From the NCBI GenBank assembly GCA_009746045.1, contig RPFO01000082.1:1976841-2040840 (forward strand): 64,000 nucleotides of DNA. Direction: 5' to 3'. Positions within the stretch are counted from its first letter, which is position 1; each line of letters starts with the position of its first letter. The translations under genes were made by a program, and so were the position numbers. Of this stretch, positions 38,401-64,000 are shown one piece after another. A model generated the notes under the pieces. The model did no database searches. It was not told the origin of the DNA and was given only the letters and a program-made list of their open reading frames with translations. Source of the DNA: Mesostigma viride (Eukaryota; Streptophyta; Mesostigmatophyceae; Mesostigmatales; Mesostigmataceae).

Positions 38401-40123
38401 GGGTGCATCCCGAAGCAAGAGCAAGCGGCCACGTCCCAGGGGGCCCTAGCGTCGGTGCTGCAAGCCATCCCTGGCCTCACGGAGCATGAGGCGGACATGG
38501 CAAGTTGCCCCTGTGTTTTGCTGACTGTCGTAGGGAAGACACCGCAGTACCTGACGGGCGGAACGTTGGGATGCGGGGAAATTGGGGTGCAGGATCAAGA
38601 GTGAGTTGGTGGGTGGGCATGCAGGTCGGGTTGGTGGGCGAGCTAGAGACTGTACTGGAGTAGTTTGATGGTACTAAAGTTGTACATGGCAAGGGGAGGG
38701 TGGAGGCTGGCGCCAGGGATCCTGATCCAGGATGCATGTGGGGATTGTAATTCTTCGAAAGCTTAGTATCTACGTGTGCGATGACTGATGAGAGCATACT
38801 GTTGACGAGGGCATACTTCTGGGTAGTGGGCAGGGAGGGTAGTTGTGTGGAAATATCACTTGCCTTAAGGATCTCTTGTCGAATGCGGCGCGCTTGGTAA
38901 TCCATTCTTCCCTAGCTGTCGGTTGTGATCGTGTGGAATCAACGTCGGCATGCGTGTCATGAGGGTACATAGGCCTAGTAATGAGGAAGGGTTTTCCATT
39001 TAAATGATTCCCATGCTTGCTAGTATTCAAAGTACTAGATAGTTGTCCTTCGTTTATGTTTTTTCACCCTTGCCAGTTCCATGGTTACACTTCATAATCT
39101 TAATTCAAATCATTACGTACGATAGCGCAATGTGCACCGTCAGTCATCGGGGAAATGATCTGCCATGCGCCATGCACCGCATATGTTCATAGTCGATTAA
39201 TCGGTCCAGATGCATTAATGGCACATCCATGATCTCATATCATGGATGTGCCGAACTAATGCATAGCACCTGTAGGTCTCTTTGCATATCATTTTGCTCA
39301 TGTAGGAGGAGCGTCGAAGCTAGAAATTACCTCAAGACCTTAAAATAAAGACACCCTTTTCTGTAAAACTTAATACATTTTTAATGTGGTGGAGATCAGC
39401 GGCTTTTACGATAGTTGTTATTAGAGTTTATTATCACGATTGACACGTACATGAACATGCGCTGGGCCCTCCGCCTTAATTGTTGCGCTTCTACCAAGCT
39501 GTGAAGAAGCGAGAAGTGACAATGCGCTACAAGCCTGTAAGTAGTTCCCATTAATTTTTGGTCCCCTAAACTTCAATGCCGTCCGGCCCCTTCTATGAGG
39601 CTGAGATCGAGATCGACAAGCTTAGGGCCAGGCTCTACGGTGAAGCCCCCGCGTACAGAAGTACATGTGCCATTGATGCATCATTTTATTGCACCCGGCC
39701 ATGTACAGATCTATACTTGTATGCGCCTGCCCAAGTTCAGGGTGCAGAGATAGTACTATGGGGCGGGTGTGCTCCGGCCCCCGGCGATGCTTGGTAGAGA
39801 AGCTTGGGCTCCCTCCCTCCGTCCTAGCTTCTAATGTGTATTATTATGGGTTGCTGGTACCTTTCTGCCGGTACCCCATGACGCAGTCACGTTTTTAAAA
39901 TTGTGAACCTGCTGTATGTCCTTCCTGATTTCCTGTGACGCCTTGTGCATGGGATAATGTGTTGCATCGCATGTAACAGCTGCTACATGCGTTTGGCTCC
40001 ATCAGCGATATCTTCAACCTGAAAAGCGTGGACGCGATCCTGGACAAGACGGCGCTCAGCTCGCAGCAGGCACACATCGTGCTGCAGTTTGTCCACGAGC
40101 TGAATATGCTGCATGTGCATTGA
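35442..40123 (+). CDS. unrecognised spliced gene
   Basis: The core is well supported: exons 35931-36013, 36518-36616 and 37315-37447 join in phase (2, 2, 0) through GT-AG introns into 105 codons. These read DVIFPSKGGSLPFIMVGSNY, then KMADGFKYSYVVVIAPPGSA, EEFFRRYVE, then PFLLGKPCILDADSMDGALL and VRGFAGAWQAQ. Likely further exons are 35442-35596 (VFEIAAFHASKVNMAQQICL), 38416-38499 (ALASVLQAIPGLTEHEADM, with a GC-AG donor GCAAGT), 39600-39660 (AEIEIDKLRARLYGEA) and a last one ending at TGA 40121-40123 (VDAILDKTALSSQQAHIVLQ). Phases of these outer exons do not all agree. I do not recognise the family. The mix of buried beta-like strands and helices suggests a globular protein. A hydrophobic stretch near 37650-37730 was not linked by phase. 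Confidence 0.45.
36240..36510. repeat. degenerate repeat GAGCCCATGTCCTATCGTTGTT
   Basis: About seven drifted units of roughly 36-42 bases (AGCCCATGTCCTATCGTTGT and variants) lead up to the acceptor at 36517. Confidence 0.8.
38477..39030 (-). other. possible coding region on the antisense strand
   Basis: Two overlapping minus frames (39030-38770 and 38905-38477) together give a Ser/Thr/Pro-rich, non-repetitive reading (RRIRQEILKASDISTQLPSL, then KYALVNSMLSSVIAHVD). It could be a gag-like retroelement fragment with a frameshift or a chance ORF. No family was recognised and no splice evidence seen. Confidence 0.2.
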
Positions 40124-40261
40124 CTCCAAGTACGAAATGTACACGTCCAGTTATGAAACTTGGCCCTTTCGTTGTAGAACATAGATCTGCCATGCACATG
40201 AGGGCATGTTTTCACACACAATTAATTAGCCACATGTGCATGATCACATCGATCAAGTAAT
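40124..40261. other. 3' flank, no gene seen
   Basis: Short spacer before the next LINE-B tail. Confidence 0.4.
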
Positions 40262-41045
40262 TGGTAATTAATTAATTAGAACATAGCTCCGTGGGTCTCC
40301 CGAGCATATGTAACACATATCCCTGAGAAGGGGCATATGGGTTTAGTTAGTCTGGGCTACAACCTGCAGACCTGTGGAGGATGTAAACTGCCACCTAGTC
40401 TGGGTGCACAATGTTCACCTGCACTGGTCACGATGATGGATCATTAATAAGCACGTGACTGCGTCACGTGGGTGCCAATTGTACAGAGTACGAAAGGAAC
40501 CTTCAACCCTATATACACAGCGAGGAGGGAGGGCGCCCTAGCTTCTCTCACTGCCGCAGGTGGGCAGGCCACAGAGCGCTCTCTCCACGGCATGGTGCAT
40601 CATGCCGGGGCGCAACACTGTGGGTGCAATACAACCAGTGCAATACCATGTAGGTAGGCTGACGCATAGCTTATGCTACAAATGTGAGGTGGGCTCAAGA
40701 CATCGGCTAATTAAGGCGCAAGCTGATGGCCACAAGGTGCCAGAGCTAATTGAAGGTACTATATAACGCTGTGCGCTAATATCGTTTCAAGTGCTGTAAT
40801 GCCTAAGCTATCCCATCATCGATTGCCCCCATCTAGACAACTAGCTGGAGTGCTCTATCCTGGGGAAGCCCGGGGGGGCTTCCACAGTTTCTTGTTGACA
40901 TAGAGGTCCCCGCCCCGCCAGTACACTTTGGGCTTCTCGGGGTTGGTCTTGTGGCGGATGTAGTCGGGCCACTGATATCCCGGCGTTGCTGCTGCTGGGC
41001 TGGCGTCAGGTCATCGTCGTGATGGATCATACCTAAAATAAGAAG
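40262..41045 (-). mobile_element. LINE-B fragment (3' end and ORF1 C-terminus)
   Basis: Begins with the (TAAT)n tail and the GAACATAGCTCCG/GAAGGGGCATAT words, then non-coding UTR. The minus frame 41030-40833 starts LTPAQQQQRRDIS, the same block as near 3690-3740 of the + strand LINE-B ORF1. It is frameshifted and truncated. Confidence 0.6.
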
Positions 41046-41129
41046 GCCTGCATGGCATGCCGGGTGGAAGATGATTATATAGATAGGCTAGCTTGTCTCC
41101 TTGATAGGTATAGGCTATATATATTCTTT

Positions 41130-41600
41130 ACCGTGCTTGACTACGACGGGCAGGGTTGCCACCTGCTCATCGATGTCTCCGTGGCTCGGCCGCTCTCCGG
41201 TCGCCACATCCTCCGGGCGGCTGTGGATGCCGGCGCTGCGCTGCCGCTGTGGCTGAGCGCGACAAGTTTGCCTCCTACGGCAATGTGGGGCCCCACCGGG
41301 TCATCCCCTTTGTCCTTGAGGAGTTCGGGGCCATGGGCCCCAAGACAGCGGAGTTTTTCCACGAGTGCTGCCAGCGCCGTGAAGACCGCCTCGACCACGA
41401 GGGTCAGACCGTCCCGTGGTCTGCCCGCACGTGGTCCTCGTATTGGCGGCAGCGCGCCTGTCCCTCGCCCTCACTCGCACCGTGGCTGATGTGTTATTCC
41501 GCCGCACCCGGGCCGACTTTGTCGCGACCCATGCGGTCTAGATCCCGCCCTGGAGGCCTGCATGGTGGGCCGGCAGCGCGCTGTTGCTGCGTGTAGTTTT
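41130..41600 (+). pseudogene. retroelement endonuclease-like fragment (possible RLE type)
   Basis: Two frames share one protein-like reading: GCHLLIDVSVARPLSGRHI, then AVAERDKFASYGNVGPHRVI, PFVLEEFGAMGPKTAEFFHE and, after another shift, RVSLALTRTVADVLF-type sequence. The DVSV-HPL-like strand followed by ...PFVxExFGxxGP is how the restriction-like endonuclease or terminal region of several algal and plant RT ORFs looks to me. The identification is tentative. At least two frameshifts. Confidence 0.4.
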
Positions 41601-41963
41601 GTGATGTAGCTAGCTACTAGTTAGTTGTACCTTGTGCAGCTGGCGTGATCCTTGGATGTCCGTGTCAGATTCCTCTTAAAATTTCTCCAGGGTTCTTCTT
41701 TTCGGGGTTTTCCTTATGTTGCATGCCCATCTCACCTCCGTAATTTATCATTCTCAATAAATATATATTATTATTGGGAGGCGGAGCCACGTGCTGCTCG
41801 AGGGCCCAGGTATTGCGGAGAGTGGGTGCAGAAATGGACGGAGCCCAGATCTCGCCATATCAGAGCGCATGAGAAGGGAGTTGAGAAAGTGTGTTGGAGT
41901 TGGGGGCCAGCGGGGGCACCCGAACAGAGACCTGGTGTTAAACCATGTGCTTTCCGAGTCGAT
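41601..41963. other. spacer, no gene seen
   Basis: Unique sequence between the endonuclease-like fragment and the next LINE-B tail. Confidence 0.4.
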
Positions 41964-44060
41964 TAATTAATTAATTATTAGGAACATAACTCCGTTGGGA
42001 GTATATGTAGCACATAGCTCAGAGAAGGGGCATACATATGAGCCTATAATACATTCTAAGCCGTACTTCCTGCAAGGGTGGGAATGTAAACAACACTTGC
42101 TCTAGGTGCACTAGGGCACCGGCACCACCCAGAGTCTCGGGCAACGCCCAGCTAAGGGGAGCCCGTCATAGGTGGGAAGATCAGCATGGCTATACAAGAT
42201 AACGGCAGGCTCGAGCTACCATGGTCCGGATTCTCCCGATTTCTGGCCTGCGCTGGTTGTCTCCTTGATACAAGAGCTAGAGCGTGGCATCTCAGCAGAG
42301 AGCAGCTCTCTGCACGGGCACGGCATAACTAAATAAATTAAGCTAGGCATCATCTGGAGTGTGGTACATCATAGGCACAGTGACATCTACATGGCTAAAT
42401 ATAAGAAGTCCTAGCTCGTGAGTCAGCTGGTATAGAGCCTGCATTAGGAGGCTTACATGTACATGGCCACGGTCTATCTATTCGATCTGCACTACAACTG
42501 CTGTATTCCCCTAAGCTCCAGGGCGTCTGGAGTCGGTGGGGCCGCCGGGGGTCACCTGCCAGGGCTTGTGGCCGACGTAGATGGCCGCCCCCTTCCAGTA
42601 CACCGGCTGCCCCGCCTTGGTCTGCCGGAGCTCGAGGTAGGCCGACCGGCCATAGCTCCCGTTGCCGTTGTTAAGCTGCGCCAGGGTCAAGTCGTCGTCA
42701 AGGGTGAAGAGAGTCTTCTCGAGCCGCTTGCGGCGTCGAAGAAAAGAAATCTTGTCCGCCGGAGGAGCGGTGAGAAGGAGCGGGGGAGCCCCTGCCTTAC
42801 CCCGCGCACGGGGAAGGCGGTGGGCGACCGAGCTCAATCTCACTGGTCAGTAAGGCCCATGCGACGTACTATAAGAATTTCTCTCTCAAACGCACGTGCA
42901 AGCTTCTCGGAATTCTCACCTGAAGTCCTCCATGTCGAAGTTCTTGACAATGACGTTGAGGCTGCGCTTTGCGAGCTCGGCCTCCTCGCGGTCAGGTCGA
43001 GCGTCTGCTGAGCACTGGAGCTGTGCTGCGACGGCGGAGGTGGTGGAGGTGGCGTGCTGCTTAAGCATGTCCGCCCAGGACGGGATGGGAGGAGCATCGC
43101 CGGCCAGGCCAGCCGGGGCTGGCTTGGCGGCAATGTCCTTCACCGCCTGGGCGGTGAGGCCTGCGGTGTTTTGCAAGACCTCGATGGCGATAATTGGCGC
43201 TGGTCAATGTCGCGGAGCTGGGCGGTGATGGAGTCGGAAGGGGGGGGGGGGGTGGCGGCGAGGAGGGTGGCGGTGGCGCGGTGGCGGTCGGGCGGTGGCG
43301 GTGGCGGTGGGGATGGTGGGGAGCTCAGCAGCCAGCTTACGACCCAAAGCTAGCTTGCATTTCGCAAGCGAGGGGCGCCACGTGCTGTGAGAGGTGGTTG
43401 AGGAGGGTGAATTCGCCCAAGGGGACGGGTTGCCAGAGTTCCGCGGAAGAACGCTTAAGGATGGAAAAGCGGGCGGCAAGCTGAAGGCGCGGTCGCGACC
43501 AGCCAGACAGGTCACCTTCGCGGAACTGAAACGGGCCGTCAGACTGGCTGCGGAAGCATTTGTGGCGGTGGAGGCGCTGGCACAGGTCAAGAAGGGAGGC
43601 ATACGACCCGTAGAACAGGAGCTCCAACATCCGGATGTGTGGCTTGTCGAAATAGCCGGGTCTGTTGACGTCGAGAAGGTGGAAAATAACTCGTCAACGT
43701 CAAAGTCGACATCAGACCAGCTAGGTTCGGCTGGGCGGCTGCGTTTGGGCTCGGGCGAGGCTGAAGGCGAGGCAGGAAGCCCGGGAGGGGGCTGGGCGAC
43801 CACCAGTGCGCGACTAGTGTGACCGCGCTGCCTGCCGGACCTGAGGGCGAAGCTGCAGCCAAAGCTGCAGATCGACGTATTTTTATCGCCGAGCGCAGCC
43901 GTCAGGCTGCGTTGCGTCGATAAGCGTTTGCTCATCGTATCTTGCGTAATAGCGTCGGAGAATTATATCAGCATGTGTGTCTTAGAAAGACGAAGCCATT
44001 GTGGTATTCACGACTAAATTCGGTGCTCAAACGTGAAAGTTATGAGCTCCGCCGTCAGCC
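41964..44060 (-). mobile_element. LINE-B copy with decayed ORF1
   Basis: From its 5' side: a leader with GCTCATAACTTTCACG (about 44030-44045), an ORF1 N-terminus in the frame 43935-43204 (includes SPEPKRSRPAEPSW, like SPEPKKPRK of the 2.5-kb copy), a middle part at 43176-42916 (WADMLKQHATSTTSAVAAQL, LNVIVKNFDMEDF) and the C-terminal part at 42843-42511 (LTLAQLNNG, QPVYWKGAAIYVGHKPW). A 3' UTR follows, ending in the (TTAA)n tail at 41964-41977. At least two frameshifts separate the parts, and no ORF2 is present. Confidence 0.7.
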
Positions 44061-44394
44061 ATGGCTATCTCATGGCTCGTGGTCACCCAAGTATACGGGC
44101 TCGTGGATGACGCCTTCATGGATGACGAGTCGATGAGGCGGTCGATGCTGTCGAGCTAGATGGATGCACAGGTCGCAATTAAAGCGAAGCGTAGTCGATC
44201 CCCGAAGAAGAGGCAATGCAGAGCATGGCGCAGGGCCATGTTGGTCCAGTCGTGATCGTCGACTTTGAAAGGTTGGGGCCGAAAGCGCAGTTCTGTTGGG
44301 CTTGATATTCTGTTGGGTGACTGCGTTTGGGATCATGCAGGTGATGCCGAGGGCCGGCGATCGAGGCCACAGGAGCCGAGTGCACTACTAGTTA

Positions 44395-44645
44395 ACGCTT
44401 GAGTAGTGCCCCCGCTGCCTGGCAGGGCGGGCGGAACTACAGCCGGAGCTGCAGGCGAATTTTCTTGCCTCATCGCAGCCGCCAGGCTGCGTTGCGTAGT
44501 CGAGTGTTTATCGTCATAATATTGCGTTTTAGCTTTGGGAAAATATATCAGTGTGTGCGTCTTAGAAAGACGAAGCGAGTGTGATATTCACGGCCGAATT
44601 TGGTGCCCAATCGTGAAAGTTATGAGCTCCGCCGTCAGCCATGGC
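44395..44645 (-). mobile_element. LINE-B 5' leader fragment
   Basis: Repeats the 43815-44060 sequence (GCAGCCGCCAGGCTGCGTTG, GTCTTAGAAAGACGAAGC, CGTGAAAGTTATGAGCTCCG) with about 10-15 percent differences. It is a second, older leader piece lying just upstream of the copy above. Confidence 0.6.
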
Positions 44646-45281
44646 TACCTCGTGGCTCGCACGGCTCGTTCAGGATATGATGAGCTAGAATGATCGAATT
44701 ATTGGAGGTGGATCGACTAGCTTGCATGCATGTAGCCGTGGACATTAAAAATGATCGTTGGCTAACACCTTCATCGATCGATCCCTAGACGGTAGCTAAG
44801 AACAATCACATCATAGATGGTTGTCTCTTTGATATCATGTAGTTGTGTCAGTTTTAGTAGCTAGCTGTTTAAAAAAGAAGAAAAAATGGAAATTATCGAT
44901 CAAAAAAATTATTGGTACTTCAAGCTGTATACACGATCCCCTGCTTAGGCGGACATGCATCGCACCTACGCACGAAACGATCACACCTGTGCACTGATTC
45001 TTGCCCCCCCTGGCCGCTATTTATCTGTCCAGAACAAGCTGGCCAACTGCAAGCCATGAGGTGCCAAGTTCCTGCCCAATATTCGGCATGCAGGGTTTCT
45101 ATAAACACGAATGCAGCTGGCCATTGTTTCTGCTAATAAAATCATAAAGACCATTTCGTGTCTAGGCCAAGGCATGTCAACAATTCTCCCCATCCTTTGC
45201 TAACTGCAGTACTCTGGTCTTCTATGTTTCATGCCCTGAACAAATTGCCGGTGTTTGTCCATGTCCCATGACATTCACCGC
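44646..45281. other. intergenic and eIF4A-III 3' flank
   Basis: No ORF or repeat recognised. Should contain the polyadenylation region of the minus-strand gene. Confidence 0.4.
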
Positions 45282-51740
<6,459 letters not shown>

Positions 51741-53533
51741 TCTTGATGGCTCCCGCCTTGCGGTATCTATGAGCTCAATGCCCCCCCCTCGCAAGGTTAA
51801 AACCGCGTAAGCAACAAAGACCAAGTATTTTAGAAATTTGGCTTCAGCCAAACGTCTATCACCCCGCAAAAGGCGACAGTGTGCTCGCCCAACTTCTGCA
51901 TGCACGTTCCGGCCGGGTTTGTTGGCCAACGCGGAAAGAAATTTCCGTCACCCGGGTGGCATGCCCGCCTGCCTGGTCGCCTCCTGCGAGCGTGTATGAA
52001 ACATCAGCGATTCAAGAAAAGGACTGGCTGCAACAAAGACGAGCTCCACGTAGGAATGTATCATAGTATCTAATTGAATTAGATACGAAGGAATCAGATG
52101 TTGTACTCTAAGTAGCCAGTACTTCGGGTTGTGTCCTCTCACCTGGTCAACAACAACCAAGAGGCGCGAAATTCGATCGGTCATTGCGGGAAAATTATTC
52201 TAGGTAGCGGTAACGTCAGGGTAATGAACGAATTTTCGCGCGAGGTTTACTTACCTTCCCTAAAATGGTAAAAAATGGGCTGGCCAATTAGCCATCACCA
52301 TTGCGTTTGCGTAGCCGCAATGGCGGGCGCACGTAGGAGGTGGATGGTCGGCCAAAGCACGTAGTTGATGGTTTGATATAGTTTGCAGCGTCCTGCTAAA
52401 TTGCAACAAAAATTTTATGCGGCTTAGGGATCTTTGGGATGGCTGCATGGCAGGTCGTTGGGGGAGTTACTAACCTTCTAATGCCTGTCTATGCAAGGCG
52501 TGGTGGGACCTCATTCTTTGCGACAAGGTCCTGCGAAAGCACACTATGACCTTCCTAAAGCCAGGTTGGTAGTTTTGTTCACTCGCAGAGAGCAATCCGG
52601 GGATCCAGTGAAAATGCCCTGCCGACGTATCGTAGTTGTTCATCGCGCCATAACACCTGCGTTGCGACCCTTTTACCCGTTGCCCACGCAGCTATGAAAC
52701 ACGAGCCACCAGAGCCGGAGGTGGTGTGTGGCTGCAGCCTTCCACCTTGTGTTCAAGGAAATATCCTTGAGAATTTCTTTAACCCTGCCATTCCTTATGA
52801 AGTTCATCTCTGCAATATATTTCTGGTTCTGGTTGTTCTGAATATGTGTGAAAAAATGAATTCCTTATCTGAGATTTCCTTAACCGGAGCATCACCTGGG
52901 GTTGCTCTCTAACCAGCACTCGTCCGCGGTAAAGTAATCCTGACCGTTAATTGGGCGGCATGGAACATCCAAGCGCCCCCGCAGCACGTCAAGCTACGAA
53001 TCTGCTGGTGGGGCGATCCAGAAGAGCCCTGCACAGGATGGTGCGTGGTGGATACTGGCATACCCACTGGCCCTACCTGTCCCTAGTTTAAGAATCTCCA
53101 GGGCCTGCTTTCTAGCAGCAGTCACTGTAATTGAAATAGTAGCACAGGATAGACGATTATTGGATCGTCACTGTAATTGAAATAGTGGCACAGGATTGAC
53201 GATTATTGGATCGTCATTGTAATTGAAATAGTAGCACAGGATAGACGATTATCGGATCATTTCTATGCTCTACTTGGAAAGGGCCGTGCTGTGGCAGTCA
53301 GCCCATCGCTTCTGGCCCCATCGCCCCATGAACGGTCTGCACTCACCCAAGAGGTATGCTTGTCAGACTACACATCTGCCCTCACAAGGCTCAGATGGTT
53401 CATTCTAGAAAATTTCCCCGCATGAATGCGGGCCTCCCTCTCTTTCACCCACATTAGACTCTTCGTGTGCTCCCCTCCCCCCCCCCCCCCCCCCCCGCAA
53501 CCCCCAACCCCCCTTCCCCTTACACCCTGCCAG
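51741..53533. other. divergent intergenic region
   Basis: Lies between the eIF4A-III start (-) and the first recognised exon of the EF-hand gene (+). It should hold both promoters and the missing 5' exon(s) of the latter. Includes a 46-bp repeat (53121-53265) and a C run (53471-53497). Confidence 0.4.
53121..53265. repeat. 46-bp tandem repeat, three units
   Basis: Units of GTAATTGAAATAGTAGCACA then GGATAGACGATTATTGGATC, starting at 53127, 53173 and 53219. Confidence 0.9.

Positions 53534-64000
<10,467 letters not shown>

Overview
The window is eukaryotic nuclear DNA. Genes are split by many GT-AG introns, intergenic and intronic DNA is full of micro- and minisatellites, and retrotransposon remains are common. 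A plastid-type YidD gene (C-terminal DPPRW motif), an SPX-domain protein and an interstitial plant-type telomere motif point to a photosynthetic eukaryote, most likely a green alga. The exact lineage cannot be settled from this sequence.

Layout. 1-10.4 kb is a transposon nest: a non-autonomous element with piggyBac-like ends (TTAA target, inverted termini), a LINE ORF1 on the + strand, a nearly complete two-ORF LINE on the - strand (4.1-9.3 kb), and LINE 3' fragments. 10.6-14.7 kb (-) is a six-exon SPX-domain gene. 15.7-22.2 kb (+) is an unrecognised multi-exon gene with coiled-coil-like and basic segments and very repetitive introns. 22.2-24.2 kb (+) is an EsV-1-7 repeat gene: ten 117-bp Cys/His units followed by a zinc-finger-like segment and a PD-(D/E)XK nuclease-like domain. 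It carries several frameshifts. A second copy of the piggyBac-like element follows (24.4-25.9 kb). 26.5-29.3 kb (+) holds the first three exons of a CDC14 phosphatase gene, and 29.7-32.1 kb (+) the last three exons of a YidD gene. The missing halves of both genes are not seen, so a breakpoint, assembly join or unusual gene structure lies between them. 33.1-34.7 kb (-) is a decayed DIRS-like tyrosine-recombinase retroelement. 35.4-40.1 kb (+) is an unrecognised spliced gene. 40.2-44.6 kb is a further retroelement graveyard. 45.3-51.7 kb (-) is a complete eight-exon eIF4A-III gene (401 aa). 53.5-64 kb (+) is a gene with a possible C2-like region and three EF-hands that runs off the window.

The host genes (eIF4A-III, SPX, EF-hand gene) splice together without a single frame error. 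The transposon ORFs and the EsV-1-7 gene carry frameshifts, so decay is a better explanation than uniformly poor sequence, although errors inside repeats remain possible. Several intronic minisatellites contain copies of the neighbouring exon end plus its 5' splice site, and introns tend to be G-rich at the 5' end and C-rich at the 3' end on the sense strand. No operon-like organisation is present. The genes are housekeeping (eIF4A-III), phosphate or inositol-phosphate sensing (SPX), cell cycle (CDC14), plastid membrane (YidD) and calcium sensing (EF-hand), with no obvious shared pathway.
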